In this document: in pieces, positions 19,070 through 27,525 of the stretch | How positions within the stretch are numbered: the stretch's first letter is position 1 | Layout of the letters: every line of letters begins with the position of its first letter | Origin: CAYXGZ01 sp964464755 | Lineage (GTDB): Bacteria; Planctomycetota; MHYJ01; JACPRB01 | Assembly (NCBI GenBank): GCA_964464755.1 | Contig: CAYXGZ010000005.1 | Location: 1 to 64,000 of the forward strand | Reading direction: 5' to 3' | Length of the DNA stretch: 64,000 nt | The notes under the pieces: generated by a model | What the model saw: only the letters and a program-made list of their open reading frames with translations | What the model was told of the DNA's origin: nothing | Database searches by the model: none | Program-made: the position numbers and the translations under genes

Positions 19070-20188
19070 CTACTTGTTCAGGATCTCTTCGATGTCGGTG
19101 ATGGCCACCACGGAGTAGCCGTTCCAGCCGTAGGGATTCTGGGTCACGGTCCCCTTGATGCCGACGTACTTCTCGAAGTTCGAGTTCAGCCGGCGCTTCA
19201 TGTCGTCGTCCCCGTCCTTGACCGAGATGAAGCACACGATCTTGCCGCCCATGACCAGCTTGTACTGGCCGGGGCGGTTCTGCAGGAGGCTGCCGACGGT
19301 GTCGACGTAGCCCATCATGTCCCACTGCTTCGCGGGCTTCTCGTAGCGGGCGCGCAGGTCCTCGTTGAGCTTGTCGACCAGCTCGTTGACCGTCTTCAGG
19401 TTGCCCTTCACGCCGACGAGGATGGTCTGGAAGTTCTTGTAGTTCACCGCGCCCTGCTCGGCGCGCCGCTTCAGCTCGGCGTCGCGGGCCGTGTTCTTCG
19501 CGGCCTCGTAGGCGGCGATGATCGCGGAGTAGTCGAGGTCGGAGACGCGGTTCTCCTTGAGGAGCGCGTTCTGCTCGGCGATCAGCTCGTCGGCCTGGCG
19601 CAGCAGCGCGCGGGCCTCGGCGTCCGCGCCGACCTTGACCGTCTTGGCAACGGGCTTCGCGGCCTCGCCCGTGGCGGGGGCCGAGAACTTCACGTACTTG
19701 CGGGCGACCCAGTAGCGGACCTCCTCGGGGGCCGCGACCAGGTACCAGCCGAGGTGCTCGCGCAGCAGCGTGACCTTGACGCCCTCGTTCAGCGAGCCGA
19801 GCTTCTCGGCGTTCGAGCGGCTGTCCAGGCGCAGCGGCGCGTCGTTGACGGTGACCGTGCCCTCGGTCTCCGAGTCCTTCTTGACGTGCTTGGCGAAGAT
19901 CCAGACCGTCGCGCCCTTCGGCGAGCGGACCTGGTAGTAGTCGGCGTCCTCGCCGACGACGACGATCTTGTCGCCCTGGTGCAGGATCGTGGCGATGCCG
20001 CCCTCGTCCTTCTTGGGCAGGAACCGGACGTTCAGGGCGTCGCAGGTGACCTCTCCCTCGAAGGGGAAGTCGGGGTTGGCGGCGACCTTCTCCTGGCCGG
20101 ACGGCGCGGACGCGTCCTGGGCGGCCGCCCCGGCGGCCAGCGAAACGACGAGAACGGCGGACAACGCGAAACGGGTCGACAGCGACAT
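19070..20188 (-). CDS. Exported SH3-domain protein
   Basis: 372 aa from the ATG at 20188 (purine-rich GAGGGGGAAG just upstream); a start nine codons earlier would only lengthen the n-region. Signal peptide cut after AAA leaves mature QDASAP. Two bacterial SH3 (SH3b) units follow: one around VTCDALNVRFLPK to WIFAKHVKK and one around NDAPLRLDSRSN to YWVARKYVKF. The C-terminal half is helical, ending in a beta region (YVGIKGTVTQNPYGWNGYSVV) reminiscent of an OB-type fold. Likely binds cell-wall or matrix in the periplasm; no enzymatic motif is visible. Confidence 0.85.
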   Translation of the reverse strand: MSLSTRFALSAVLVVSLAAGAAAQDASAPSGQEKVAANPDFPFEGEVTCDALNVRFLPKKDEGGIATILHQGDKIVVVGEDADYYQVRSPKGATVWIFAKHVKKDSETEGTVTVNDAPLRLDSRSNAEKLGSLNEGVKVTLLREHLGWYLVAAPEEVRYWVARKYVKFSAPATGEAAKPVAKTVKVGADAEARALLRQADELIAEQNALLKENRVSDLDYSAIIAAYEAAKNTARDAELKRRAEQGAVNYKNFQTILVGVKGNLKTVNELVDKLNEDLRARYEKPAKQWDMMGYVDTVGSLLQNRPGQYKLVMGGKIVCFISVKDGDDDMKRRLNSNFEKYVGIKGTVTQNPYGWNGYSVVAITDIEEILNK

Positions 20189-20279
20189 GGGCTTCCCCCT
20201 CTTCCTGTGAGACACCTATCCAAATCCCTCCCGCCGCGGGGGTCTCCTTCCCCCGCGCCGGGTTGTACACGCTAGGCGA

Positions 20280-22196
20280 TCACCGGACCTCCGCCAGGTC
20301 GCGCCAGTCGGCCGTGCCCACGAGCTCGTTGGCCCGGTCCCGGTAGCGCGTCGAGCGGAGCTCCTCCTCCTTCTCGGACAGCTTCTTCTTCACGTCCTCG
20401 TCCTTCAGGTCGGGACGCACCGACACGACGTCCTCGGCGACCACGACGTACGACCACGAGACCTTGTCGCCGCCGACCTGGGATCCGGCCACGTGGTAGG
20501 CCTCGAGGCGGGCCAGCACGGGCTTCTCCTCGCCGACGACCAGGTTCTTGACGGTCGCGCCCAGGGACGACGGGCTGAGCCCGAAGTCGCCGCGCGCCTC
20601 GGCGTCGAAGTAGCCGGTCTGCTGCCACTGGTAGACGTCGGCCGTCCGGCGCCGGATCTCCGCGAGGGCGGCCTCGCCGCCCCGCGTGATCTTCTCGACG
20701 ATCTCGGTGGCCACGCGCTCCGCGCGCTTGCGCTTCTCCTCCGCGGCGAGCTCCTTGCGGATCTTGTCGCGGATCGGGTCGCTGAGGTCGGGCACGTAGC
20801 TGTCGACCTTGCGGGCGAGCCGGACGAGGGCCTGGCCCTTGTCCGAGCGCCAGATCTTGTTGGGGATGTCCCCCGCCTGCGCGGCGAAGATCGCCTCGAG
20901 GACCGCGGGGCTCGAGGCCTTGCCGAGCTCGGCCTCGATCGACTCCAGCTTGCTGCGCTCGAAGGCGGAGCTGACGTTGTGGACCAGCTCGATCCCCTCG
21001 GGGACGTACTTGCGGCGGATGCCGTCGAGCACGGGCTCGGTGGCCGCGAGGCGCCGCTCGCGGACGGCCTTCGCCTTGTCGGCGGCGGAGGCGTCCTTCA
21101 TCTCGGCCTCGACCTCGGCGCGGACCTTTTTCTCGATCGCGTCGAGGGCCTCGGCGACGTCGCGGCTGTTGATCTTCTCGACGAGCGCGGCGACGGCCTT
21201 CTGGGCGTCGAGGGTCTTGATCTTGTCGATGATCTCGGACTTCACCTCGGCCAGCTCCTTGAACTCCTCCTTCGGGGGCTCCTGGCCGTGGTCGTGGCCG
21301 TCGCCCTCGAAGTGGTCCGTGACCTTCACGAACTGGCGCTTGTTGTCGTCGTAGTACTTCTGGATCTGCTCGGCGGTCGGCTCCGCGGCCTTCTTCTTGA
21401 AGGACTCGACGGAGGCCATGAGGTACTCGACCTGGACCTTCTCGGGCAGGCGGTACTTCTCCTTGTCCTGCTCGAACTTCGCCGAGATCTCCTCGGGACC
21501 GAAGCTGCGGGCCTGGCCCGGGAGCGCGTCGGGGTCGACGCCGATGACGGACGCGCGGCCGGCCTTGGAGGAGGCCACGAGGCCCTGGACGACGTCGCCC
21601 CAGCGCGCGTTGGCCCCGTAGGTGTCGATCTCGATGGCCTTGCGGATCGCCAGGGTCCGCTCCACGAGGCGGCGGAACTCGGGCGGGTTGAGGCGGAAGA
21701 ACGTCACCGTGAAGGAGAGCTCCGAGTCCGGATCGCCGGGCTTCGCCCCGCCCTTGGCGAAGAGGTCGCGGAGGTAGCCGTCGACCTCCTCGTCGCTCAC
21801 CCGCACGCCCTTGTGGCGGGCGTCCGTGCCGAGGATGATCAGCTCGCGCGGGGCCTGCTTGATGTCGTCCTCGGTCGGCGTGTAGGCCGTGAGGATGCCG
21901 GGGCGGCCCTGGCGCTGGAAGAGCTGCTGCTGGATGTAGAAGGCCATCGGCTCCTTCGAGCTCAGCTGCTCGTTCATCCACTTCCAGCGGAGGTAGCCGA
22001 AGGAGAGCGCGCGGGCCTCCTGGAATTCGCGGCGGGTGACCTTGAAGTCCCCGAAGTACGTCGCGACGACCTCGTCCTGGTCCCCGGACACCCCGCCGGC
22101 CGGGGTGAACGAGATCACCAGGGTGATCGCCATGACGGCGACGATCGATCCCAGGATCCACTTCTGGTACTTGTGGACCGCGCTCGAAAAATGCAT
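20280..22196 (-). CDS. PpiD/SurA-like membrane-anchored periplasmic chaperone
   Basis: 638 aa. A short basic N-terminus is followed by one membrane segment (about residues 13-32, WILGSIVAVMAITLVISF), leaving a large soluble domain in the periplasm. The helical region with VTRREFQEARAL and VSDEEVDGYLRDLF resembles the SurA N-terminal/PpiD chaperone module. I do not see the conserved core of a parvulin isomerase, so chaperone function may be isomerase-independent. A His/Asp-rich loop (GDGHDHGQE, about residue 300) may bind metal. It starts 2 nt after scpB ends, so the two are probably cotranscribed. Confidence 0.75.
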   Translation of the reverse strand: MHFSSAVHKYQKWILGSIVAVMAITLVISFTPAGGVSGDQDEVVATYFGDFKVTRREFQEARALSFGYLRWKWMNEQLSSKEPMAFYIQQQLFQRQGRPGILTAYTPTEDDIKQAPRELIILGTDARHKGVRVSDEEVDGYLRDLFAKGGAKPGDPDSELSFTVTFFRLNPPEFRRLVERTLAIRKAIEIDTYGANARWGDVVQGLVASSKAGRASVIGVDPDALPGQARSFGPEEISAKFEQDKEKYRLPEKVQVEYLMASVESFKKKAAEPTAEQIQKYYDDNKRQFVKVTDHFEGDGHDHGQEPPKEEFKELAEVKSEIIDKIKTLDAQKAVAALVEKINSRDVAEALDAIEKKVRAEVEAEMKDASAADKAKAVRERRLAATEPVLDGIRRKYVPEGIELVHNVSSAFERSKLESIEAELGKASSPAVLEAIFAAQAGDIPNKIWRSDKGQALVRLARKVDSYVPDLSDPIRDKIRKELAAEEKRKRAERVATEIVEKITRGGEAALAEIRRRTADVYQWQQTGYFDAEARGDFGLSPSSLGATVKNLVVGEEKPVLARLEAYHVAGSQVGGDKVSWSYVVVAEDVVSVRPDLKDEDVKKKLSEKEEELRSTRYRDRANELVGTADWRDLAEVR

Positions 22197-22198
22197 CG

Positions 22199-22708
22199 CT
22201 ATTTCACTTCCTCGGGTCGGGGCAGGTCCTCCAGGGACCGGATGCCGAACGCCTCGAGGAACTCCTTGGTCGTCCCGTACTGGACCGGCGCGCCCGGGAC
22301 GTCTTCGCGCCCCACGATCTTCACGAGCCCGCGCTCCAGCAGGGCCCTCAGGAGCTCGCCCGAGGCCACCCCCCGGATCGCCTCGACGTCGGCCCGCTTG
22401 ACGGGCTGCTTGTAGGCGATGATGGCGAGGACCTCGAGCGCCGCGCCCGAGAGCTTCTTCTCGGACTTGGAGCGCTTGAGGCGCGAAATTATATCGGCGT
22501 GCTCCGGGCGGGTCAACAACTGCACCCCGCCGGCGATCTCCTGCAGCGCGAACGCGCGGCCCTGGGAGTCGTAGTCGGCCTGGAGGCGCTTGACGGCCTC
22601 CTCGATGTCGGCCGGCTTCGCGTCGGGGATCAGGTCTTTCAGGCGGGACAGCGGGACCGGATCGTCGCTCGCGAACAGGACGGCCTCGACGGCCTGCTTC
22701 ACGTCCAC
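22199..22708 (-). CDS. scpB: Segregation and condensation protein B
   Basis: 169 aa, typical ScpB length. Two winged-helix domains: the first from VEAVLFASDDPVPL, the second around GAALEVLAIIAYKQPVKRADVEAIRG, the family signature. ScpB dimers bind ScpA and Smc in the condensin complex that compacts and segregates chromosomes. The start is a GTG after a G-rich purine tract. scpA is not adjacent; the downstream neighbour is the PpiD-like chaperone. Confidence 0.95.
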   Translation of the reverse strand: MDVKQAVEAVLFASDDPVPLSRLKDLIPDAKPADIEEAVKRLQADYDSQGRAFALQEIAGGVQLLTRPEHADIISRLKRSKSEKKLSGAALEVLAIIAYKQPVKRADVEAIRGVASGELLRALLERGLVKIVGREDVPGAPVQYGTTKEFLEAFGIRSLEDLPRPEEVK

Positions 22709-22758
22709 GGTTCCCCCCTCTTCGTCCTTCGACTTGTCCGTACTTTACGATATGTAAA

Positions 22759-23736
22759 TTACGAAATCAAGTCCGAAATCGCCGGGGCGAAGTAACTTAG
22801 GATGAAGTCCGCCCCCGCCCGCTTGATCGACGTCAGCACCTCCACGGCCGCCCGCTTCCCGTCGATCCAGCCCCGCTCCGCGGCCGCCTGGATCATCGAG
22901 TACTCGCCGCTCACGTGGTACGCGGCCACCGGCACCGAGAACCGCTCCTTCGCCCGGCGGATGATGTCGAGGTACGCGTGCGCGGGCTTCACCATCACCG
23001 CGTCCGCCCCCTGCTCCAGGTCCAGCTGGATCTCCAGCATCGCCTCGTCCCCGTTCGCGGGGTCCATCTGGTAGCCCGAGCGGTCCCCGAACTTCGGGGG
23101 CGACTCCGCCGCGTCCCGGAACGGGCCGTAGAAGCTCGACGCGTACTTCGCCGAGTAGGCCAGGATCGGCACCCCGGTCCGGCCCGCGCCGTCCAGCGCC
23201 GCCCGGATCGCCCCCACCCCGCCGTCCATCATCCCGCTCGGGGCCACGACGTCGGCCCCGGCCTCCGCGTGGGACACGGCCGCCCTCGCGATGAGCGGGA
23301 GCGTCGCGTCGTTGTCCACGCCGCGGTTCCGGATCACCCCGCAGTGCCCGTGGTCGGTGTACTCACAGAGGCAGACGTCCGTGATCACCGCGAGCTCCGG
23401 CGCCGCGTCCTTCGCGGCCTTCACGGCCTGCTGCACGATGCCGTTCCGCGCCCAGGCCCCGGAACCCTTCGCGTCCTTGCGGTCCGGGATCCCGAAGAGG
23501 ATCAGCGCGGGGACGCCCGCCGACTTCAGCTTCCGGACCTCCCGCGCGAGCTCGTCCGTCGAGAGCTGGAAGACGCCGGGCATCGACTTCACGGGCCGCC
23601 GCTGGCCCCGGCCCGGCCGCACGAAGAACGGCGCGACCAGGTCCGCGGGCGAGAGCGTCGTCTCGCGGACCAGCGCCCGCAGCGCCGGCGTCGCGCGCAG
23701 CCGCCGGGGCCGACGCAGCAGGAAGTTCGGGGTCAT
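22759..23736 (-). CDS. hemB: Delta-aminolevulinic acid dehydratase (porphobilinogen synthase)
   Basis: 325 aa. Condenses two 5-aminolevulinate molecules to porphobilinogen in haem synthesis. The zinc-type metal site is present, with Cys122, Cys124 and Cys132 in VCLCEYTDHGHCG. The two Schiff-base lysines are Lys197 in YSAKYASSFYGPFRDA and Lys250 in VMVKPAHAYLDII. The ATG overlaps the hemD stop (ATGA). The stop codon sits in an unusually AT-rich 40-nt stretch that probably also holds the scpB promoter. Confidence 0.97.
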   Translation of the reverse strand: MTPNFLLRRPRRLRATPALRALVRETTLSPADLVAPFFVRPGRGQRRPVKSMPGVFQLSTDELAREVRKLKSAGVPALILFGIPDRKDAKGSGAWARNGIVQQAVKAAKDAAPELAVITDVCLCEYTDHGHCGVIRNRGVDNDATLPLIARAAVSHAEAGADVVAPSGMMDGGVGAIRAALDGAGRTGVPILAYSAKYASSFYGPFRDAAESPPKFGDRSGYQMDPANGDEAMLEIQLDLEQGADAVMVKPAHAYLDIIRRAKERFSVPVAAYHVSGEYSMIQAAAERGWIDGKRAAVEVLTSIKRAGADFILSYFAPAISDLIS

Positions 23737-24680
23737 GGCTTCGCTTTCCTCCACCAGGCCGCGACCGCGTCCACGAGATCCGGGAACGTCGCCGCCTTGG
23801 GTTGCACCACCACGCGGAAGCCGAGCCGCCTCGCGGTCTCCGCCGTCCGGGGCCCGATCGCCGCCGCGGGACTCCCCTTCGCGGGCCGGGCCAGCTCCGC
23901 GAAGTTCCGGGCCGTCTGCGAACTCCCGAGCACGACGAGGTCGTGAGGCCCGAGGGCCTCCAGCCGGCGCGGCCGCGCGATCCGGTAGACGACCGGCTCC
24001 ACGACGACCGCCCCGCCCCTCCGCGCCGCCAGCGCGAAGTCCGGGCTGTGCGGCTCCGAGGTCGGGTGCAGGATCCGCCCCCGCAGCCTCGAGCCGAGCG
24101 ACCTCCCCGAGAACTCGCGGGCGACGAAGTCCGGCCGCAGCCCGCGCGCCCGCAGCGCCGACGCCGTCGCCGGCCCGACGGCCGCCAGCTTCCGGCACGA
24201 GCGCCAGTCCAGCCCCGCCTCCAGCAGCGCGGGCTCGAAGCGCTCGACGGCGTTCCGGCTCGTGAACGCGACCCAGTCGAAGGTGTCCAGTTGGCGCAGT
24301 TCGCGGCGCAGAGGGCCCGCCGGGGCCGGGCGGATCTCCAGGCAGGCCCGGACCTGCACGGACGCTCCCAGGGACTGGAGGCGGAAGACCAGGTCGTCCG
24401 CGGCCGCCGCCTCGCGCGTCACGACCACGCGCAGCCCGTCGAGGGCCCGGGCCGGGTAGCGGCGCGGCGTCACGAGGGCGAAGTCCTCCCCCTCCGACCA
24501 GCGCGCGGGCAGGTCCTCGAGCGCGCAGACGGAGCCCCGGGAGAGCTGCACGGCGGCGCGGGGGTCCGCGCCCTTCGTCACGAGGTCCGGCACGATCCAG
24601 GCGAGGGCCCTGGCCGCCTTCGGCCCGAGGTGCAGGGCCTCCACGCCGTCGCGGAGCAGCAGGACGGGCCCGGGCTTCAT
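23733..24680 (-). CDS. hemD: Uroporphyrinogen-III synthase with N-terminal extension
   Basis: 315 aa. Cyclises hydroxymethylbilane to uroporphyrinogen III. The HemD core begins at about residue 83 with LRVVVTREAAAADDLVFRLQ and contains FDWVAFTSRNAVERF, LAAVGPATASALRARG and VVLGSSQTARNF. HemD sequences are weakly conserved, so the coupling to hemB supports the call. The first 80 residues are an extension I do not recognise; it is probably real because the ATG at 24680 has TATAGT 7 nt upstream, placing transcription start at that codon. hemC is not adjacent. Confidence 0.88.
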   Translation of the reverse strand: MKPGPVLLLRDGVEALHLGPKAARALAWIVPDLVTKGADPRAAVQLSRGSVCALEDLPARWSEGEDFALVTPRRYPARALDGLRVVVTREAAAADDLVFRLQSLGASVQVRACLEIRPAPAGPLRRELRQLDTFDWVAFTSRNAVERFEPALLEAGLDWRSCRKLAAVGPATASALRARGLRPDFVAREFSGRSLGSRLRGRILHPTSEPHSPDFALAARRGGAVVVEPVVYRIARPRRLEALGPHDLVVLGSSQTARNFAELARPAKGSPAAAIGPRTAETARRLGFRVVVQPKAATFPDLVDAVAAWWRKAKP

Positions 24681-24687
24681 GGGGCCA

Positions 24688-24693
24688 ACTATA
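24688..24693 (-). promoter_or_regulatory. Leaderless-type -10 (TATAGT) for hemD-hemB
   Basis: TATAGT on the minus strand, 7 nt before the hemD ATG. It supports the longer hemD start. Confidence 0.5.
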
Positions 24694-24722
24694 ACCACGT
24701 GGACGCGATCATCCAATGCCGG

Positions 24723-24728
24723 TCTAAT
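24723..24728 (+). promoter_or_regulatory. Leaderless-type -10 (TCTAAT) for mobA
   Basis: TCTAAT, 5 of 6 matches to TATAAT, 6 nt before the GTG at 24735. The hemD and mobA promoters lie back to back within 42 nt. Confidence 0.4.
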
Positions 24729-24734
24729 GGCTGC

Positions 24735-25337
24735 GTGATCCCCGATTGCGCGCTCGGCATCCTCGCGGGCGGGCGGGCCTCCCGCCTCGGGGGAGCCGAG
24801 AAGGGCCTGCTCGACGCCGGCGGCCGGACGCTGCTGGCCCGGGTGCTCGACCGGCTCGCCTCCTCCTTCGGCGAGGTCCTCCTCTCCGCGAACCGCCCCG
24901 GGGCCTACGCCGCCTTCGGCCTCCCCGCGTTCCCGGACCGGCTCGACGTCCGGTCGCCGGTCGCCGGGCTCCACGCCCTGCTCGGCGCGATGAAGTCGCC
25001 GAGGCTCTTCCTCGTCGCGGTGGACCTCCCGGGCGCGAGCGCCCGGCTCGCGGAGCGCCTCGCCCGCGAATCCGCCGACGTCGTCCTCCCGGTTTCCGAG
25101 CGCGGGGACGAGCCGCTGCACGCCGTCTACTCCCGGGCCTGCGGTCCCGCCATCGAGCGGGCCGTCGCCGCGGGCCGTGCGGGGCTCCGGGAATTCCACG
25201 ACGGGCTCCACGTGATCCGCGTCCCGGCCCCGGGTCCGGAATGGCGCGACGGGCCGTTCGATCCGTATTTCAACGTCAACACGCCCGGGGACCTCGCCCG
25301 GTGCCGGGAGATTGCCAACCCTCCGGGCCGCTGCTAG
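24735..25337 (+). CDS. mobA: Molybdenum cofactor guanylyltransferase
   Basis: 200 aa. Attaches GMP to molybdopterin to make the guanine-dinucleotide cofactor. The nucleotidyltransferase loop GILAGGRASRLGGAEKGLL is at the N-terminus; metal-binding VAVDLPG and the C-terminal FNVNTPGDLARC are typical of MobA. GTG at 24735 is chosen because the upstream ATG at 24727 hits a stop after three codons and the -10 spacing fits. The same frame is open further upstream, so a longer start cannot be excluded. Next gene follows after 13 nt. Confidence 0.87.
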   Translation: MIPDCALGILAGGRASRLGGAEKGLLDAGGRTLLARVLDRLASSFGEVLLSANRPGAYAAFGLPAFPDRLDVRSPVAGLHALLGAMKSPRLFLVAVDLPGASARLAERLARESADVVLPVSERGDEPLHAVYSRACGPAIERAVAAGRAGLREFHDGLHVIRVPAPGPEWRDGPFDPYFNVNTPGDLARCREIANPPGRC

Positions 25338-25340
25338 GAT
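25335..25340 (+). promoter_or_regulatory. Leaderless-type -10 (TAGGAT) for the polyprenyl synthase unit
   Basis: TAGGAT overlaps the mobA stop codon and is 10 nt before the ATG at 25351; no ribosome site is seen. Confidence 0.4.
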
Positions 25341-25350
25341 TGCTCGACCC

Positions 25351-26367
25351 ATGACGCCCCAGAATCCGGCGGCACGGCCCGTCCCGGGAGCCCCTTCGCT
25401 CGCGGACATCTACGCCCCGGTCCGGGGGGACATCGACCGCGTCGAGGAGCTGCTCCGGCGCGAGCTCCGCTCGGACAACCCCTTCCTGGCCTCCCTCCTC
25501 GAGCACTCCCAGAAGTTCCAGGGCAAGCGGATGCGCTCCGCGATGCTCCTCTACTCGGCCCGCCTCTGCGGGGGCGTCACCGACGTCCACGTCGCGCTCG
25601 CCGCGGTCGTCGAGCTGCTCCATGCCGCGACGCTCGTGCACGACGACGTGCTCGACGAGGCCCTGCTCCGCCGCCAGGAGGCCACGCTCAACCAGCGCTG
25701 GGGCAACGAGACGTCGATCCTCTTCGGCGACTACCTCTTCGCGAAGGCCTTCATCGTCTGCTCGCGGCTCAACAACCACGAGGCGAACCGCGTGCTCGGC
25801 CGCACCGCCCAGGACATGTGCGAGGGCGAGCTGTCGCAGTGCGGCACGAAGTTCGACGCGGGCCTCGACGAGGCCCGCTACCTGAAGATCATCGAGCTGA
25901 AGACGGCCCGCCTCTTCTCCACCGCCTGCGCGCTCGGCAGCGTCGGCTGGGAGGCCGACCGCCGGACCGTCGAGGCGCTCTCCGCCTTCGGCCTGAACTT
26001 CGGCATCGCCTTCCAGATCGTCGACGACGTGCTCGACATCGCCGGCGACGAGGCCGAGGCCGGCAAGTCGCTCGGCACCGACCTGTCCAAGGGCAAGCTC
26101 ACGCTGCCCGTGATCCGGCTGCTCGCGACCCTCCAGGGCGCGGAGCGGGACGAGGTCCGGCGGCTCCTCTCGTCGGCCGACGGCGGCCCGGAGAAGCGCG
26201 ACCGCATCGTGGGGCTGCTTCGCTCCCGCGACATCCTGGCGCCCTGCCGGGCCCGCGCGGACGACTTCCTCGCCGCGTCCCGCCGCGCGATCCAGGGCCT
26301 CGGCGACTCGCCCGACGTCCAGCACCTGCTCGACCTCACGTCGTTCGCGCTGAGCCGCCGCTCGTAG
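25351..26367 (+). CDS. Polyprenyl diphosphate synthase
   Basis: 338 aa. Trans-prenyltransferase that chain-elongates isopentenyl diphosphate, probably for the quinone side chain or carrier lipid. The first aspartate-rich motif is in LVHDDVLDEALLRR (about residue 98) and the second is QIVDDVLDIAGD; GKRMRSAMLL supplies the diphosphate-binding region, and GTDLSKGKLTLP is conserved. Length matches octaprenyl/solanesyl-type enzymes, but chain length cannot be read directly. Followed after 6 nt by terC. Confidence 0.93.
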   Translation: MTPQNPAARPVPGAPSLADIYAPVRGDIDRVEELLRRELRSDNPFLASLLEHSQKFQGKRMRSAMLLYSARLCGGVTDVHVALAAVVELLHAATLVHDDVLDEALLRRQEATLNQRWGNETSILFGDYLFAKAFIVCSRLNNHEANRVLGRTAQDMCEGELSQCGTKFDAGLDEARYLKIIELKTARLFSTACALGSVGWEADRRTVEALSAFGLNFGIAFQIVDDVLDIAGDEAEAGKSLGTDLSKGKLTLPVIRLLATLQGAERDEVRRLLSSADGGPEKRDRIVGLLRSRDILAPCRARADDFLAASRRAIQGLGDSPDVQHLLDLTSFALSRRS

Positions 26368-26373
26368 CCGGCC

Positions 26374-27165
26374 ATGGACGACCTCTTCACCACCGCGAAC
26401 CTCCTCAGCCTCGTCACCCTGACGGTCATGGAGGTCGTGCTTGGCGTCGACAACATCGTCTTCATCTCGATCCTCTCGGGGAAGCTTCCGCCCGACCAGC
26501 AGGGCAAGGCCCGCAACATCGGTCTCGTGCTGGCCCTCTTCGCGCGGCTCGGGCTGCTCTTCTCCATCACGTGGGTGATGTCGCTCACCCGGCCGCTTTT
26601 CGAGATCCCGATCCTCCACCACTCGATGTCGGGCAAGGACCTGATCATGCTCGGCGGCGGCCTGTTCCTTCTCTACAAGGCCACGAGCGAGATCTACGAG
26701 AAGCTCGAGGTGAGCCACGCGCACGACGCGGCCGCCCCTTCCGGCGCCGGGTCGACCGGGCGGGTGATCTTCCAGATCATCCTGCTCGACATCGTGTTCT
26801 CCCTCGACTCCGTCATCACCGCCGTCGGCATGGTGAAGAACGTCCCCATCATCATCGTCGCGATGGTGGCGTCCGTCGCGGTGATGCTGCTCACGGCGAA
26901 GTCCATCGGCGCGTTCGTCAACCGCCACCCGAGCGTGAAGATCCTGGCCCTCAGCTTCCTCCTGCTCATCGGCGTGCTGCTCGTCGCCGAGGGTTTCCAC
27001 AAGGAGATCCCGAAGGGCTACATCTACTTCTCGATGGCGTTCTCGCTGCTCGTCGAGCTGCTCAACATGCGCTTCCGCCGGAAGCGGCAGGCGGCGGTCG
27101 TCCTCCACCACCCGTTCGAGGGGGACCCGCAGGCGACGCGGATCCTCCAGGGCGACAAGTCCTAG
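26374..27165 (+). CDS. TerC-family integral membrane protein
   Basis: 263 aa with about seven hydrophobic segments. The two TerC signatures are present: MEVVLGVDNIVFISIL near the N-terminus and DIVFSLDSVITAVGMV in the middle. TerC/Alx/YkoY proteins are linked to tellurite resistance and, in better studied members, Mn2+ export, also during metalation of secreted proteins. A short acidic/His loop (SHAHDAAAPS) separates the two halves. Cotranscribed with the prenyl synthase (6-nt gap). Confidence 0.92.
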   Translation: MDDLFTTANLLSLVTLTVMEVVLGVDNIVFISILSGKLPPDQQGKARNIGLVLALFARLGLLFSITWVMSLTRPLFEIPILHHSMSGKDLIMLGGGLFLLYKATSEIYEKLEVSHAHDAAAPSGAGSTGRVIFQIILLDIVFSLDSVITAVGMVKNVPIIIVAMVASVAVMLLTAKSIGAFVNRHPSVKILALSFLLLIGVLLVAEGFHKEIPKGYIYFSMAFSLLVELLNMRFRRKRQAAVVLHHPFEGDPQATRILQGDKS

Positions 27166-27193
27166 GCACTTCCCGCGGGACCGGCGGTTCGGG

Positions 27194-27199
27194 TATCGT
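27194..27199 (+). promoter_or_regulatory. Leaderless-type -10 (TATCGT) for the HDOD/kinase signalling unit
   Basis: TATCGT 8 nt before the ATG at 27208. Confidence 0.4.
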
Positions 27200-27207
27200 T
27201 TCCCGGG

Positions 27208-27525
27208 ATGAAACTCGTCCGACTCGAGGACGCCCGGCCCGGGCAGCACGCGGCGGCCGACGTGCTCGACCCCTCCGGCAACCTGCTCCTCGCGGCCGGG
27301 GGCGTGCTCACCGCGGCGCACCTCGCGCTGCTCAAATCCTGGAAGCTCACCCACCTGCAGGTCGACGAGCCCTCCGAGCAGGCCGCGGCCGCGCCGGTCG
27401 ACCCGGCCAAGGCGGCGGCCATCGACCGCGAGCTCGACCACGTCTTCGGCCTGGTCGGCGACCACCCGATCATGGCCCGCCTCAAGCGCGCCGCGGCGGA
27501 GCAGCGCCGGAGGACCGCGCGGTGA
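27208..27525 (+). CDS. Small stand-alone domain resembling the N-terminus of HD-GYP proteins
   Basis: 105 aa. The first 55 residues (LEDARPGQHAAADVLDP, LLLAAGGVLTAAHLALLKSW) match the pattern of the short beta-rich module often found before HD-GYP domains. The remainder is Ala-rich and helical. There is no catalytic motif. Its stop overlaps the GTG of the HDOD gene (GTGA), so the two proteins are made together and may form a split regulator. Function inferred only from context. Confidence 0.7.
   Translation: MKLVRLEDARPGQHAAADVLDPSGNLLLAAGGVLTAAHLALLKSWKLTHLQVDEPSEQAAAAPVDPAKAAAIDRELDHVFGLVGDHPIMARLKRAAAEQRRRTAR

Noticed and set aside
20200..20280. Hairpin GCGGGGG/CCCCCGC between the chaperone and SH3 genes as an intrinsic terminator
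   Set aside because: A stem is possible but there is no U-run; too weak to call.
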